From DASZTV01 sp035548055 (GTDB taxonomy: Bacteria; Actinomycetota; Actinomycetes; JAFAQI01): a stretch of DNA of 64,000 nucleotides. Of this stretch, positions 53,276 through 60,288 are shown in pieces. A program made the translations under genes and the position numbers. Below the pieces are notes generated by a model. The model was not told the DNA's origin and did not search any database. It worked only from the letters and a program-made list of their open reading frames with translations. The stretch is taken from positions 27,864 to 91,863 of the forward strand of contig DASZTL010000069.1 of assembly GCA_035548055.1 (NCBI GenBank). The letters run 5' to 3'. Position 1 is the first letter of the stretch; each line of letters begins with the position of its first letter.

Positions 53276-54367
53276 GTGACTACAACGCCGATAGCCAGCT
53301 CGGGGCAGCGCCGCCTCGGAGAGGCCAAGGCCGCAAAGAAGGACGAGTTCTACACGCAGCTCAGTGACATCGAGAAGGAGCTCCGGCACTACCGAAAGCA
53401 CTTCGAAGACAAGGTCGTCTACCTCAACTGCGACGACCCCCGCGTGAGCAACTTCTTCCACTACTTCAGTCACCACTTTGAGCGCCTCGGTCTGAAACGA
53501 TTGATCGCCACCTGTTACAAGAACCAGGAAATGGACCTGTTCAGCCAGAACACGGCAGAGCAAGCAATCTGGCTCGAGTACCACGGCGACAAGGACGGAA
53601 ACCGGGTCCCGGACACCGATGAGATCGGCGTTCATCGTCTCGAAGGTGACGGGGACTTCCGAAGTGCAGAGAGCATCGAACTGCTCAAGCAGGCCGACAT
53701 CGTGGTGACCAACCCACCGTTCTCGCTCTTCAAGGAGTATGTCGCGCAGTTGATCGAGCACAAGAAGCAGTTCCTGATCATCGGGAACATGAACGCCGTC
53801 ACCTACAAGGAGATTTTCCCGCTCTTCCAGGGCAACCAGATCTGGTACGGCCCAAGCATCCGCAGTGGTGACCGTGAGTTTGGCGTGCCCGCGGACTACC
53901 CGCTCAGCGCTGCAGGGACGCGGATAGATGAAGCCGGCAATAAGTTCATCCGCGTGAAAGGCGTCCGCTGGTTCACCAACCTCGACTACCCCGAGCGGCA
54001 CGAGGACCTCATCCTCTACAAGAAGTACACACCGGCGGAGTATCCGACTTACGTGAACTTCGACGGGATCGATGTTGCCACCTACAAGGACATCCCTTGC
54101 GACTATGACGGCGTCATGGGAGTACCGATCACTCTGCTCGATTACTACAACCCCGAGCAGTTCGAGCTCCTTGGAAATAGCGAAGACATGGCGCAAATGA
54201 AGGAAATCGGCGTTCGACCCATGGGTGAAGAGTTCGTCGCGGCCTACAAAGCGGCGGGCGGTACGGGCCACCGAACCGCTGGCATGCGCACGCTGGGGTT
54301 GATGGAGCCGAAGCCGCGTGCCGTCTTTAAGCGCATCCTTGTGCGAAGGAAGGGGGCCGCCTCATGA
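53276..54367 (+). CDS. EcoRI-type adenine-specific DNA methyltransferase
   Basis: A 363-residue protein of the M.EcoRI family. KKDEFYTQLSDIEKELRHY (21-39) and VYLNCDDPRVSNFFHYF (48-64) are the family openings, and the catalytic NPPF is at 146-149. It should place an N6-methyl on adenine at an unknown site. No EcoRI-like endonuclease gene is present; instead a DUF262-HNH gene overlaps its stop by 4 nt. The reading frame is less GC-rich and uses more A/T-ending codons than host genes, suggesting recent acquisition. Confidence 0.88.
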   Translation: MTTTPIASSGQRRLGEAKAAKKDEFYTQLSDIEKELRHYRKHFEDKVVYLNCDDPRVSNFFHYFSHHFERLGLKRLIATCYKNQEMDLFSQNTAEQAIWLEYHGDKDGNRVPDTDEIGVHRLEGDGDFRSAESIELLKQADIVVTNPPFSLFKEYVAQLIEHKKQFLIIGNMNAVTYKEIFPLFQGNQIWYGPSIRSGDREFGVPADYPLSAAGTRIDEAGNKFIRVKGVRWFTNLDYPERHEDLILYKKYTPAEYPTYVNFDGIDVATYKDIPCDYDGVMGVPITLLDYYNPEQFELLGNSEDMAQMKEIGVRPMGEEFVAAYKAAGGTGHRTAGMRTLGLMEPKPRAVFKRILVRRKGAAS

Positions 54368-55527
54368 GGATCGACCCACAGCGCATCAAGGTTCGTGACC
54401 TCGTCAAGGGCTACGAGGACAATGACGAGCTCGGGGTCCGCGCTTACGGGGGAAAGCTGGACGTCCGCCCGCCGTACCAGCGGGAGTTTGTGTACAAGGA
54501 CAAGCAGCGCGATGCCGTGATCGTGACGTTGCGGAGGGACTTCCCGCTCAACGTCATGTACTGGGCGGTGAACGCTAAGGGCGGCAAGCCCGATGGCACC
54601 TTCGAGATCATTGACGGCCAGCAGCGAACCATCAGCATCTGCCAATACGTCGAGGGTGACTTCTCCATCGAAATCGACGGCCACCAAATGGCCTTCCACA
54701 ATCTCCAGGGCGATCAGCAGGAGCAGATCCTTGACTACGAGCTGATGGTCTACCTCTGCGACGGCACGGACTCCGACAAGCTGGACTGGTTCAAAACGAT
54801 CAACATCGCTGGTGAGAAGCTCACCGACCAGGAGCTCCGCAACGCGGTGTATCACGGCCCATGGGTATCGGCCGCGAAGAAGTACTTCAGCAAGACCGGC
54901 TGTCCGGCGTACCAGATCGCCAGCGACTACATGTCAGGCTCACCCATCCGTCAGGACTACCTCGAGACCGCCATCGAGTGGATCAACGACGGCAAGGTCG
55001 ACGAGTACATGCGCGACCACCAGGCCGACGCCGACGCCAACGAGCTTTGGCTGTACTTCAAGGGGGTCATCGACTGGGTCGAGGCAACCTTCCCGAAGAA
55101 GCGAAAGCAGATGTCGTCAGTGAAATGGGGTCCGTTGTACGAGCAGTACAAGGGCACCATCGTGGACCCGACGAAGCTCGAGGACCGGGTCGCGAAATAT
55201 ATGGGCGACGTGCAGGTGAAGAACAAGCGCGGGATCTACGAGTTCGTGCTCGGGGGTGAAGCCGACACCAAACTCCTCGAGGTCAGGGTGTTTGACGATC
55301 GCACCAAGCTGGCTGCCTACGGCGAACAGACGAAGAAGGCTGAATCCTCTGGAGTGTCGAACTGCCCGGCCTGCGCAGGTGGGACTAACAACAACGCCAC
55401 CCGCATCTATGAGCTCGATGAAATGGACGCCGACCACGTTACGGCCTGGAGTAAGGGTGGGGCATCCGACCTGTCGAACTGCGAGATGCTCTGCATCTTC
55501 CACAACCGTTCCAAGGGCAACCGCTGA
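54364..55527 (+). CDS. DUF262-HNH nuclease partner of the methyltransferase
   Basis: A 387-residue protein. The N-terminal DUF262 domain (ParB/GmrS-like) contains PYQREFVYKDKQRD and the signature IDGQQRT at 83-89. A helical middle follows (FPKKRKQMSSVKWGPLYEQY). The C-terminal HNH nuclease has a Cys334-x2-Cys337 and Cys373/Cys377 zinc pair and active-site Asp357-His358, Asn372 and His380. DUF262 plus HNH occurs in modified-DNA nucleases such as GmrSD and BrxU. The 4-nt ATGA overlap with the methyltransferase means a coupled two-gene unit. Confidence 0.87.
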   Translation: MRIDPQRIKVRDLVKGYEDNDELGVRAYGGKLDVRPPYQREFVYKDKQRDAVIVTLRRDFPLNVMYWAVNAKGGKPDGTFEIIDGQQRTISICQYVEGDFSIEIDGHQMAFHNLQGDQQEQILDYELMVYLCDGTDSDKLDWFKTINIAGEKLTDQELRNAVYHGPWVSAAKKYFSKTGCPAYQIASDYMSGSPIRQDYLETAIEWINDGKVDEYMRDHQADADANELWLYFKGVIDWVEATFPKKRKQMSSVKWGPLYEQYKGTIVDPTKLEDRVAKYMGDVQVKNKRGIYEFVLGGEADTKLLEVRVFDDRTKLAAYGEQTKKAESSGVSNCPACAGGTNNNATRIYELDEMDADHVTAWSKGGASDLSNCEMLCIFHNRSKGNR

Positions 55528-55571
55528 ATACACGGCGACGTCGTGGCGACGCAGCCTGTTCCCCGGGAGAC

Positions 55572-56528
55572 TCAGGTACCGAGCAGCTTCGCCTTGGCGG
55601 CCGCGAACTCGTCGTCGCTCAGCACGCCGTCTTGATGCAGGCCCGCGAGATCGCGCAGTTGATCGGCAACAGATGGCGGTGTCGGGCCCGAGGCTAGCGG
55701 TGCCGGGGTGGCAGCGTTCTTCGATGCGAGGGCGTCGAGGATGCCCTGACCGGCGAGTTCCAGCCTCATGGGGACCTGGTCCGCGTCGCGACTCCTGCCA
55801 CCCTTCTCCCGCAGGGAGTAGGTCTCTCGATCCGTCGAAATCGTCAAGAACAAGAAGCGGTTCTCGTTCGATGCGAGCTTGCTTAGGCCCATGGTTGCGG
55901 CCGATGCGAGTGCCCGGCCACCTGCGCTCTTGTCCTGAACCTGGGTGCTCGCCTTGATAGCCCGCAACTTCTCGAAGGGGGTCTCGCGAGGGACGACGAA
56001 GTCCTTCGACATGAGGTCCTCTGCCGTCACGACCTTGAGGTTGGTGAACATGCCGATGACTCGCACGTAGCCGCCCTCGTAGAGCTCGATGCGTCGCTGC
56101 CCGAAGGACTCGTTGGCTACTAGCCGACCGTACTTCCGCTCTGCGTATTCGTGGAACGCGCGCTCTGCCTCGACGGCGGCCTCCTTCTTGGCCTTGCCCT
56201 CGGCGTACTTGTCTTGCGCGAAGTTTTTGGTCCGCTGTAGGAAGCCCGTCTTGTCGGGTTCGGTCACCGGCAGCAGTGTGGGTGTCGCGCTGAAAGTCGC
56301 GGGCTGCCAGGCCGGAGCGGAACCGGTATTCGTACTCGGTGCTGGCTCCGATGGCATGGGGGCAGTCGGCGCCGCAGGGGGCGGTGCATATAAAGGTGCT
56401 GGTGGCGGGGGCGGGGAGACCGGAACGTCAGCTTGGCTGTCGTACGGGGTCGGGTCTGGGTAGCGGTACCACTTTCCGTCACTTGCGAGGTAGACGGTTC
56501 CATCCGGTGGCACGTTGGGCTGGGTCAT
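55572..56528 (-). CDS. SHOCT-domain protein with PH-like core
   Basis: A 318-residue protein converging on the nuclease gene. The N-terminus has a WYRYPDP-type short motif (DUF2510-like), then a Pro/Ala-rich linker, a helical Lys/Glu/Ala stretch, a central beta-rich domain (RIELYEGGYVRVIGMFTNLKVV) and a C-terminal SHOCT module (LAGLHQDGVLSDDEFAAAKAKLL). Such proteins are widespread in actinobacteria and their elements without a known function. It is the last gene before attR. Confidence 0.75.
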   Translation of the reverse strand: MTQPNVPPDGTVYLASDGKWYRYPDPTPYDSQADVPVSPPPPPAPLYAPPPAAPTAPMPSEPAPSTNTGSAPAWQPATFSATPTLLPVTEPDKTGFLQRTKNFAQDKYAEGKAKKEAAVEAERAFHEYAERKYGRLVANESFGQRRIELYEGGYVRVIGMFTNLKVVTAEDLMSKDFVVPRETPFEKLRAIKASTQVQDKSAGGRALASAATMGLSKLASNENRFLFLTISTDRETYSLREKGGRSRDADQVPMRLELAGQGILDALASKNAATPAPLASGPTPPSVADQLRDLAGLHQDGVLSDDEFAAAKAKLLGT

Positions 56529-56717
56529 GTTCGCTTCCCCCTCGGTTCATATCCGCGACGACGACAACCCCCGCCGACAGTTGTTGGTCATAACAGCTGA
56601 CCCTTGTGTCCTCGACATGAAATCGACGAGAGTCGTGGATTCGGTCACTTTCCGCGGCGTGATGTAGGCGCGCAATTGTGATTGACATCACACTTATGTC
56701 AAATCCTTGGTTTTGAG
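56529..56717. other. Right-end non-coding region of element 1
   Basis: About 190 nt between the SHOCT gene and the right junction, rich in short inverted repeats. It contains TTGACAT at 56682-56688 facing ATGTCAA at 56696-56702. On the excised circle this region sits directly upstream of the integrase gene and so is the likely integrase promoter and attP left arm. Confidence 0.55.
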
Positions 56718-56720
56718 CTG
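56696..56720. other. attR of element 1
   Basis: Right junction. Arm ATGTCAAATCC at 56696-56706, 11-bp spacer, then CTG 56718-56720 where cpaF coding resumes. Paired with the left end it gives an attP with arms equally spaced (11 bp) on each side of CTG. A 2-bp crossover within CTG is inferred. Confidence 0.72.
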
Positions 56721-57191
56721 AGCACACCGTTCGTCGACGCGATGCTGCCTGGTGGTGAGCGCCTTCACGTCGTGATCCCCGATGTGACACGGACCGACTG
56801 GGCGGTCAACATCCGAAAGTTCATCCTCAGTGCGCACTCGTTCGACGAGCTCATCTCTCTCGGCACCATCACGCGGCCGGCTGCCCGCTTCCTCGAGGCG
56901 TCAGTCGCGGCGGGACTCAACCTGATCGTCGCCGGTGGCACCCAGGCCGGCAAGACGACGATGCTCAACTGCCTCGTCTCGGCGGTGCCCGCTCGGGAAC
57001 GGGTGATCACCTGCGAAGAGGTCTTCGAGCTGCGCGTGCCGCTCGCGGACGTGGTCGCGATGCAGACACGACAGCCGAGCCTCGAAGGCACCGGCGAGGT
57101 CAGGCTCCGGCGTCTGGTGAAGGAGGCGCTTCGAATGCGCCCGGACCGGATCGTGGTCGGAGAAGTCAGGCAGGAGGAAGCGCTCGACCTG
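56718..57191 (+). pseudogene. cpaF: cpaF/tadA pilus ATPase, middle fragment cut by elements 1 and 2
   Basis: 158 codons of the ATPase domain: VDAMLPGGERLHVVIPDVTR, Walker A GGTQAGKTTMLN, VITCEEVFELRVPLADVVAMQTRQ, and Walker B region RMRPDRIVVGEVRQEEALDLL. The family then continues with LLALNAGLPG-like sequence, but here CTG 57189-57191 is followed by foreign DNA. The final part of the protein is outside the window, presumably at the right end of element 2. Confidence 0.9.
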
Positions 57192-57219
57192 TTGAAAGGC
57201 ACGACTTGTCTCATCTGGT
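57184..57219. other. Left junction (attL) of element 2
   Basis: Host coding stops being CpaF-like after TCGACCTG (57184-57191). The junction TCGACCTGTTGAAA matches TCGACCTGTCGAAA at the element 1 left junction in 13 of 14 bases. The exact crossover cannot be fixed because the right end is outside the window. Confidence 0.6.
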
Positions 57220-58854
57220 GTGATACGGTTGAGATACATCAGAAAGAGCGCGCTCCGAGTGGGCATCTATACGCGGATCAGCCGCGATGCGGCGGGCCAT
57301 GAACTCGGCGTGCAGCGCCAGGAGCAGGACTGCCGCGATCTCGCGAAGCGCCTTGGCTGGACCGTCATGAAGGTCTACAAGGAGAACGACACCAGCGCGT
57401 TCAAGCGTCAAACGGTCGACCTTCCAGGCGGTGGGCGAGCCCTGCGGGTTGTGCGGCCGGAGTTCCGGCAGATGATCGACGACCTTCACGAGGGGCGGAT
57501 CGACGGCCTGATCGCCTACGACCTGGACCGCGTAGCTCGCGATCCCCGCGACCTCGAGGACCTGATCGATCTCAAGGAAGTGAAGGGCTGCGACGTGAAG
57601 TCCGTGACGGGCAGCCTGCGCCTGGACAGCGACGCGGACGTCACGATGGCGCGGGTCATGGTCGCGATCGCCAACAAGTCCAGCCGCGACACGTCGCGCC
57701 GCGTCGCGCGGCGCTGTCGGCAGCGTGCGGAAGAAGGCGGCTGGCACGGCGGCTGGGCACCGTACGGGTACGAGTTCGAACGCGACTCCAGCGGCGCGGT
57801 GATCGGGCTTCTGGTGCAGCCTCAGCGCGCCGCAATAGTCCGCGAGTCAGCCGACCGGGTCCTGCGCGGCGACACGCTCTACCGGATTGCGAAGGACCTC
57901 AACGCTCGCGGCGTCGGCACCGCGCCGTCGGCGAACAAGCCAGACGGCTCGCGGTGGGGACCGCGCCAGATCAAGCGGATGCTGCTCTCCCCGGCGATCA
58001 TCGGCTACCGATCCCACAACGGCACCCTGCACCCGGCGACCTGGCCGGCCATCCTCGACGACGACACCTACAAGCGGGTGCGCGACATCCTCACCGAACC
58101 CAGCCGCGCCGACCGCGCCGGTGGGTTCCGCAGCACCGCGCGGAAGCAAGCGCTCACCGGCATCGCGACCTGCGGCTGCACCTGCCAGGGCCACCCGTGC
58201 GGCAGGCGGCTCTATAGCCAGCCAGCGGGAGGTAAGTCGACGCTGGTGTGCGTCGCCGCGCACGGCGGCTGCGGTCACGTCAGGATCAACTACGACCCTC
58301 TCGAAGCCCACGTCTTGCGACTCGTGGGGGAGCGGCTCGACACGGTTGGTCCTCCCGTCGCAACGGATACCGGCATGAGCCCTGATGAGGAAGCCGCGCT
58401 GCGCGCCGACGTGGAAGCTGACGAGGCCCGGTTGCAGCAGCTGCAAGACGACTACATGGACGGGCTGTTCGACCGCGACGGCTTCCAGCGCCAGCAAGAC
58501 CGGCTCCGTGATCGGCTTGACGACAACCGGCTGCGGCTCGCTGACCTACAGCGTGACCGGATCGCCAGAGACATGCCGACAACCCGAGCGGAGTTCGAGG
58601 CCATGTGGGCCACGATCGAGGACCTAGATCGTCGCAGGGCGATCCTCGGTCACTTCCTGGCCGATGTCGTCATCCATCCGCACCCGAAGGGCGTCGCGAC
58701 CAGGCTGTCGCCGAAGCGTCACGAGAGCGACGCCGACTACGGGACGCGGTGCCGCGATCACCATGCTGCGGTGCTCGGCGTCCGAGTCCAGGCCGTCTAC
58801 GCCGGCGACGTGGCCGATCGAGGCACGGCAGCGCCGACTGGTCGCGCTGGCTGA
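57220..58854 (+). CDS. Large serine recombinase (integrase of element 2)
   Basis: A 544-residue large serine integrase. Catalytic Ser21 in VGIYTRISRD; QEQDCRDLAKRLGW; Arg residues in YDLDRVARD. A recombinase domain with GGWAPYGYEFERD, a zinc-ribbon with CGCTCQGHPCG and CVAAHGGCGH, and a long coiled coil (ADVEADEARLQQLQDDYMDGLFDRDGF) follow. The N-terminal domain carries an insertion (TVDLPGGGRALRVVRPEF) not present in the element 1 integrase. GTG 57220 is taken as start; GTG 57259 is possible. Only about 30 bp from the junction. Confidence 0.92.
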   Translation: MIRLRYIRKSALRVGIYTRISRDAAGHELGVQRQEQDCRDLAKRLGWTVMKVYKENDTSAFKRQTVDLPGGGRALRVVRPEFRQMIDDLHEGRIDGLIAYDLDRVARDPRDLEDLIDLKEVKGCDVKSVTGSLRLDSDADVTMARVMVAIANKSSRDTSRRVARRCRQRAEEGGWHGGWAPYGYEFERDSSGAVIGLLVQPQRAAIVRESADRVLRGDTLYRIAKDLNARGVGTAPSANKPDGSRWGPRQIKRMLLSPAIIGYRSHNGTLHPATWPAILDDDTYKRVRDILTEPSRADRAGGFRSTARKQALTGIATCGCTCQGHPCGRRLYSQPAGGKSTLVCVAAHGGCGHVRINYDPLEAHVLRLVGERLDTVGPPVATDTGMSPDEEAALRADVEADEARLQQLQDDYMDGLFDRDGFQRQQDRLRDRLDDNRLRLADLQRDRIARDMPTTRAEFEAMWATIEDLDRRRAILGHFLADVVIHPHPKGVATRLSPKRHESDADYGTRCRDHHAAVLGVRVQAVYAGDVADRGTAAPTGRAG

Positions 58855-58887
58855 TCGAAGGTAGAGGGGCGATCCGGGCCGCGCCGA

Positions 58888-58912
58888 CCCGCCCACCGGT
58901 TTGGTGGACGGG
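58888..58912. terminator. Stem-loop between convergent genes
   Basis: CCCGCCCACC pairs with GGTGGACGGG (9 of 10) across a 5-nt GGTTT loop. It lies between the element 2 integrase and the convergent gene at 58937; no U-run, so a bidirectional hairpin terminator is only likely. Confidence 0.5.
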
Positions 58913-58936
58913 CCGGGCGTCGGCGTGGCGCTGGCC

Positions 58937-59329
58937 TTAACCGTCGTCCTCGTCGAGGTCGAGCAGGCATGCGTCGACCAGTGCGGGATCGATGTCGAGG
59001 TTGATCGTCACGACATCGACGACGTCGATCTGGTCGCCGGACACAGGGCATGCGCGTGTCACCTGTTGGCGTAGGTCGTTGGCGTTCGCACCGCGCGCCT
59101 CGTACCGGACGACCGCCGAGACGGTGTGCGGCTCGGATAGAGACGTCCAGATCGCGCGGATGCGCATCCGACCTGTCCAGCCGATCCGCTCGATGAGGTC
59201 GTGGGCGATCGATCCGACGTCGGTGTTTGGCGTCACGGTGACGATGAAGATGCGGTCCTTGAGGGCCTTGGCGCGGGGGCGTGACGTCTTCACCGCAGGC
59301 ATCGCGACATCGACGCCGGCGGTGCGCAT
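58937..59329 (-). CDS. Small protein of unknown function
   Basis: Up to 130 residues from 59329 (an ATG at 59302 gives a shorter form). Beta-alpha-beta pattern: RIFIVTVTPNTDVGSIAHDLIERIG, VSAVVRYEARGAN, then DVVDVVTINLDID, resembling a small ferredoxin-like fold. Acidic C-terminus (DLDEDDG). Overlaps the upstream gene by about 40 nt. No family recognised. Confidence 0.6.
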   Translation of the reverse strand: MRTAGVDVAMPAVKTSRPRAKALKDRIFIVTVTPNTDVGSIAHDLIERIGWTGRMRIRAIWTSLSEPHTVSAVVRYEARGANANDLRQQVTRACPVSGDQIDVVDVVTINLDIDPALVDACLLDLDEDDG

Positions 59330-59637
59330 GCCGTCCTTCTGGTTAGGCGGCGGTCGAGGAGCGCGAGCAGAGAGCGGGTGCGGTCTCTCGATCCGCTAAC
59401 GACTTCGACGAACGCGACAGGGATGGAACCGACGTCCATGAGACGGCCGAGCACTCCCTCGGGATCCTGTCGAAGGTGTACGACCAGGAAACGGTCGCGG
59501 ACGTCCACGTCGACGGCCTCCGCATTGCATAGGAGGGCATCGCGAGCCCACGCCAGCAGCTCGCGATCGTTTCGAGCGCGGATCCGAACGCGGGATCGGT
59601 CTTGCGAAGATGGCCTACGGCCGGGTTGATGTGACAT
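59290..59637 (-). CDS. Small protein of unknown function
   Basis: A 115-residue basic protein starting MSHQPGRRPSSQDR. The middle (DRELLAWARDALLCNAEAVDVDVRDRFLVVHLRQDPEGVLGRLMDVG) alternates helices and strands. First gene of a two-gene minus operon with the one at 58937. Not recognised. Confidence 0.55.
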   Translation of the reverse strand: MSHQPGRRPSSQDRSRVRIRARNDRELLAWARDALLCNAEAVDVDVRDRFLVVHLRQDPEGVLGRLMDVGSIPVAFVEVVSGSRDRTRSLLALLDRRLTRRTACAPPASMSRCLR

Positions 59638-60009
59638 CTGACTGCCTTATCTCGAGGCCTGCGTGGGCAGGCGCTAACGGGAGATGGCGTCAGAGGTCTC
59701 GGTCCCGCCCGACCGGCATGCTTCGCGTCTGAAACCGGGGCGGCTCGCTGAGCGTAGACCAGAGCGAAAACGACTGCAAATCAAGGGAAAACGTATCTCT
59801 CAGGCATGTGATTTGTACACCGTTCGGTAGCGGCGTCAGCGACCGAAATCGTGGTCGATGGGTCGACCGTCGGTGTTACGATGGAGGGAGCAACACGGGG
59901 ATGCAATGGAGTCCCGTTAGACCCGCTCGGTCGGGCCCTCCGAAGTGACGCAGTAACCGTTCGGCCCCGTTCGAGGTCGGAGGATCAGCGTCCCTTCAGG
60001 AGGAAGTCG
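59638..60009. promoter_or_regulatory. Divergent control region of element 2
   Basis: A 372-nt spacer with a visibly A/T-richer patch near 59760-59820 (GCGAAAACGACTGCAAATC). A TACGAT -10-like box at 59877-59882 points right, and an AGGAGG box at 59998-60003 serves the gene at 60010. Short inverted repeats (for example CACCG...CGGTG around 59818-59876) could be operators. No gene is seen. Confidence 0.45.
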
Positions 60010-60288
60010 GTGGCAGCAGCCGACCAGGTCAGGCGCCGTCTGGCCGCGACCATCGCCAGCAACTCATACCGCGCGCACCCTGAGATGCGCAGCGATCGTC
60101 GCCGCGAAACAGAGGTGCCGGAAGCGCTTCTCGATGCCTACGTCGCGGAGGTCGACCCGCGGAGGCGGCTCGATCCCTCCGAGCGGATGCAGCGGGTGCG
60201 GGCGGCGTATCGGCGCGATGTCGCGAAACGTCAGCTCGAAGCGCTGCGCGCGGATCGGGCGGCCAGCGACGCGGAGGCGGCGTCGTGA
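60010..60288 (+). CDS. Small helical protein upstream of the primase/helicase gene
   Basis: A 92-residue highly charged protein from GTG 60010 with AGGAGG 7 nt upstream. Mostly Arg/Ala/Asp helices (DQVRRRLAATIASNSYRAHPE; RVRAAYRRDVAKRQLEALRADRA). It overlaps the next gene by 4 nt (GTGA). Function unknown; translational coupling suggests a role in replication. Confidence 0.62.
   Translation: MAAADQVRRRLAATIASNSYRAHPEMRSDRRRETEVPEALLDAYVAEVDPRRRLDPSERMQRVRAAYRRDVAKRQLEALRADRAASDAEAAS

Larger units (their letters stand above)
46650..56719. mobile_element. Integrative element 1 (serine-integrase type, about 10.07 kb) in cpaF
   Basis: Bounded by split cpaF sequence and by a shared CTG. It holds a large serine integrase at the left end, a coupled small protein, a PIN toxin-like pair, an HTH/excisionase-like gene, small genes, a replication-type ATPase with downstream repeats, an adenine methyltransferase with DUF262-HNH nuclease, and a SHOCT protein. 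No capsid, terminase, tail or conjugation gene is present. The methyltransferase and nuclease genes have visibly lower GC than the host genes. Size and content resemble phage satellites or plasmid-like integrative elements. Confidence 0.85.

Noticed and set aside
46641..56741. The GTCGAC...GTCGAC palindrome of reconstructed attB as the crossover centre
   Set aside because: GTCGAC is common in high-GC codons for Val-Asp; its centre is about 6 bp from CTG, while the attP arms are symmetric about CTG, which also keeps the reading frame.
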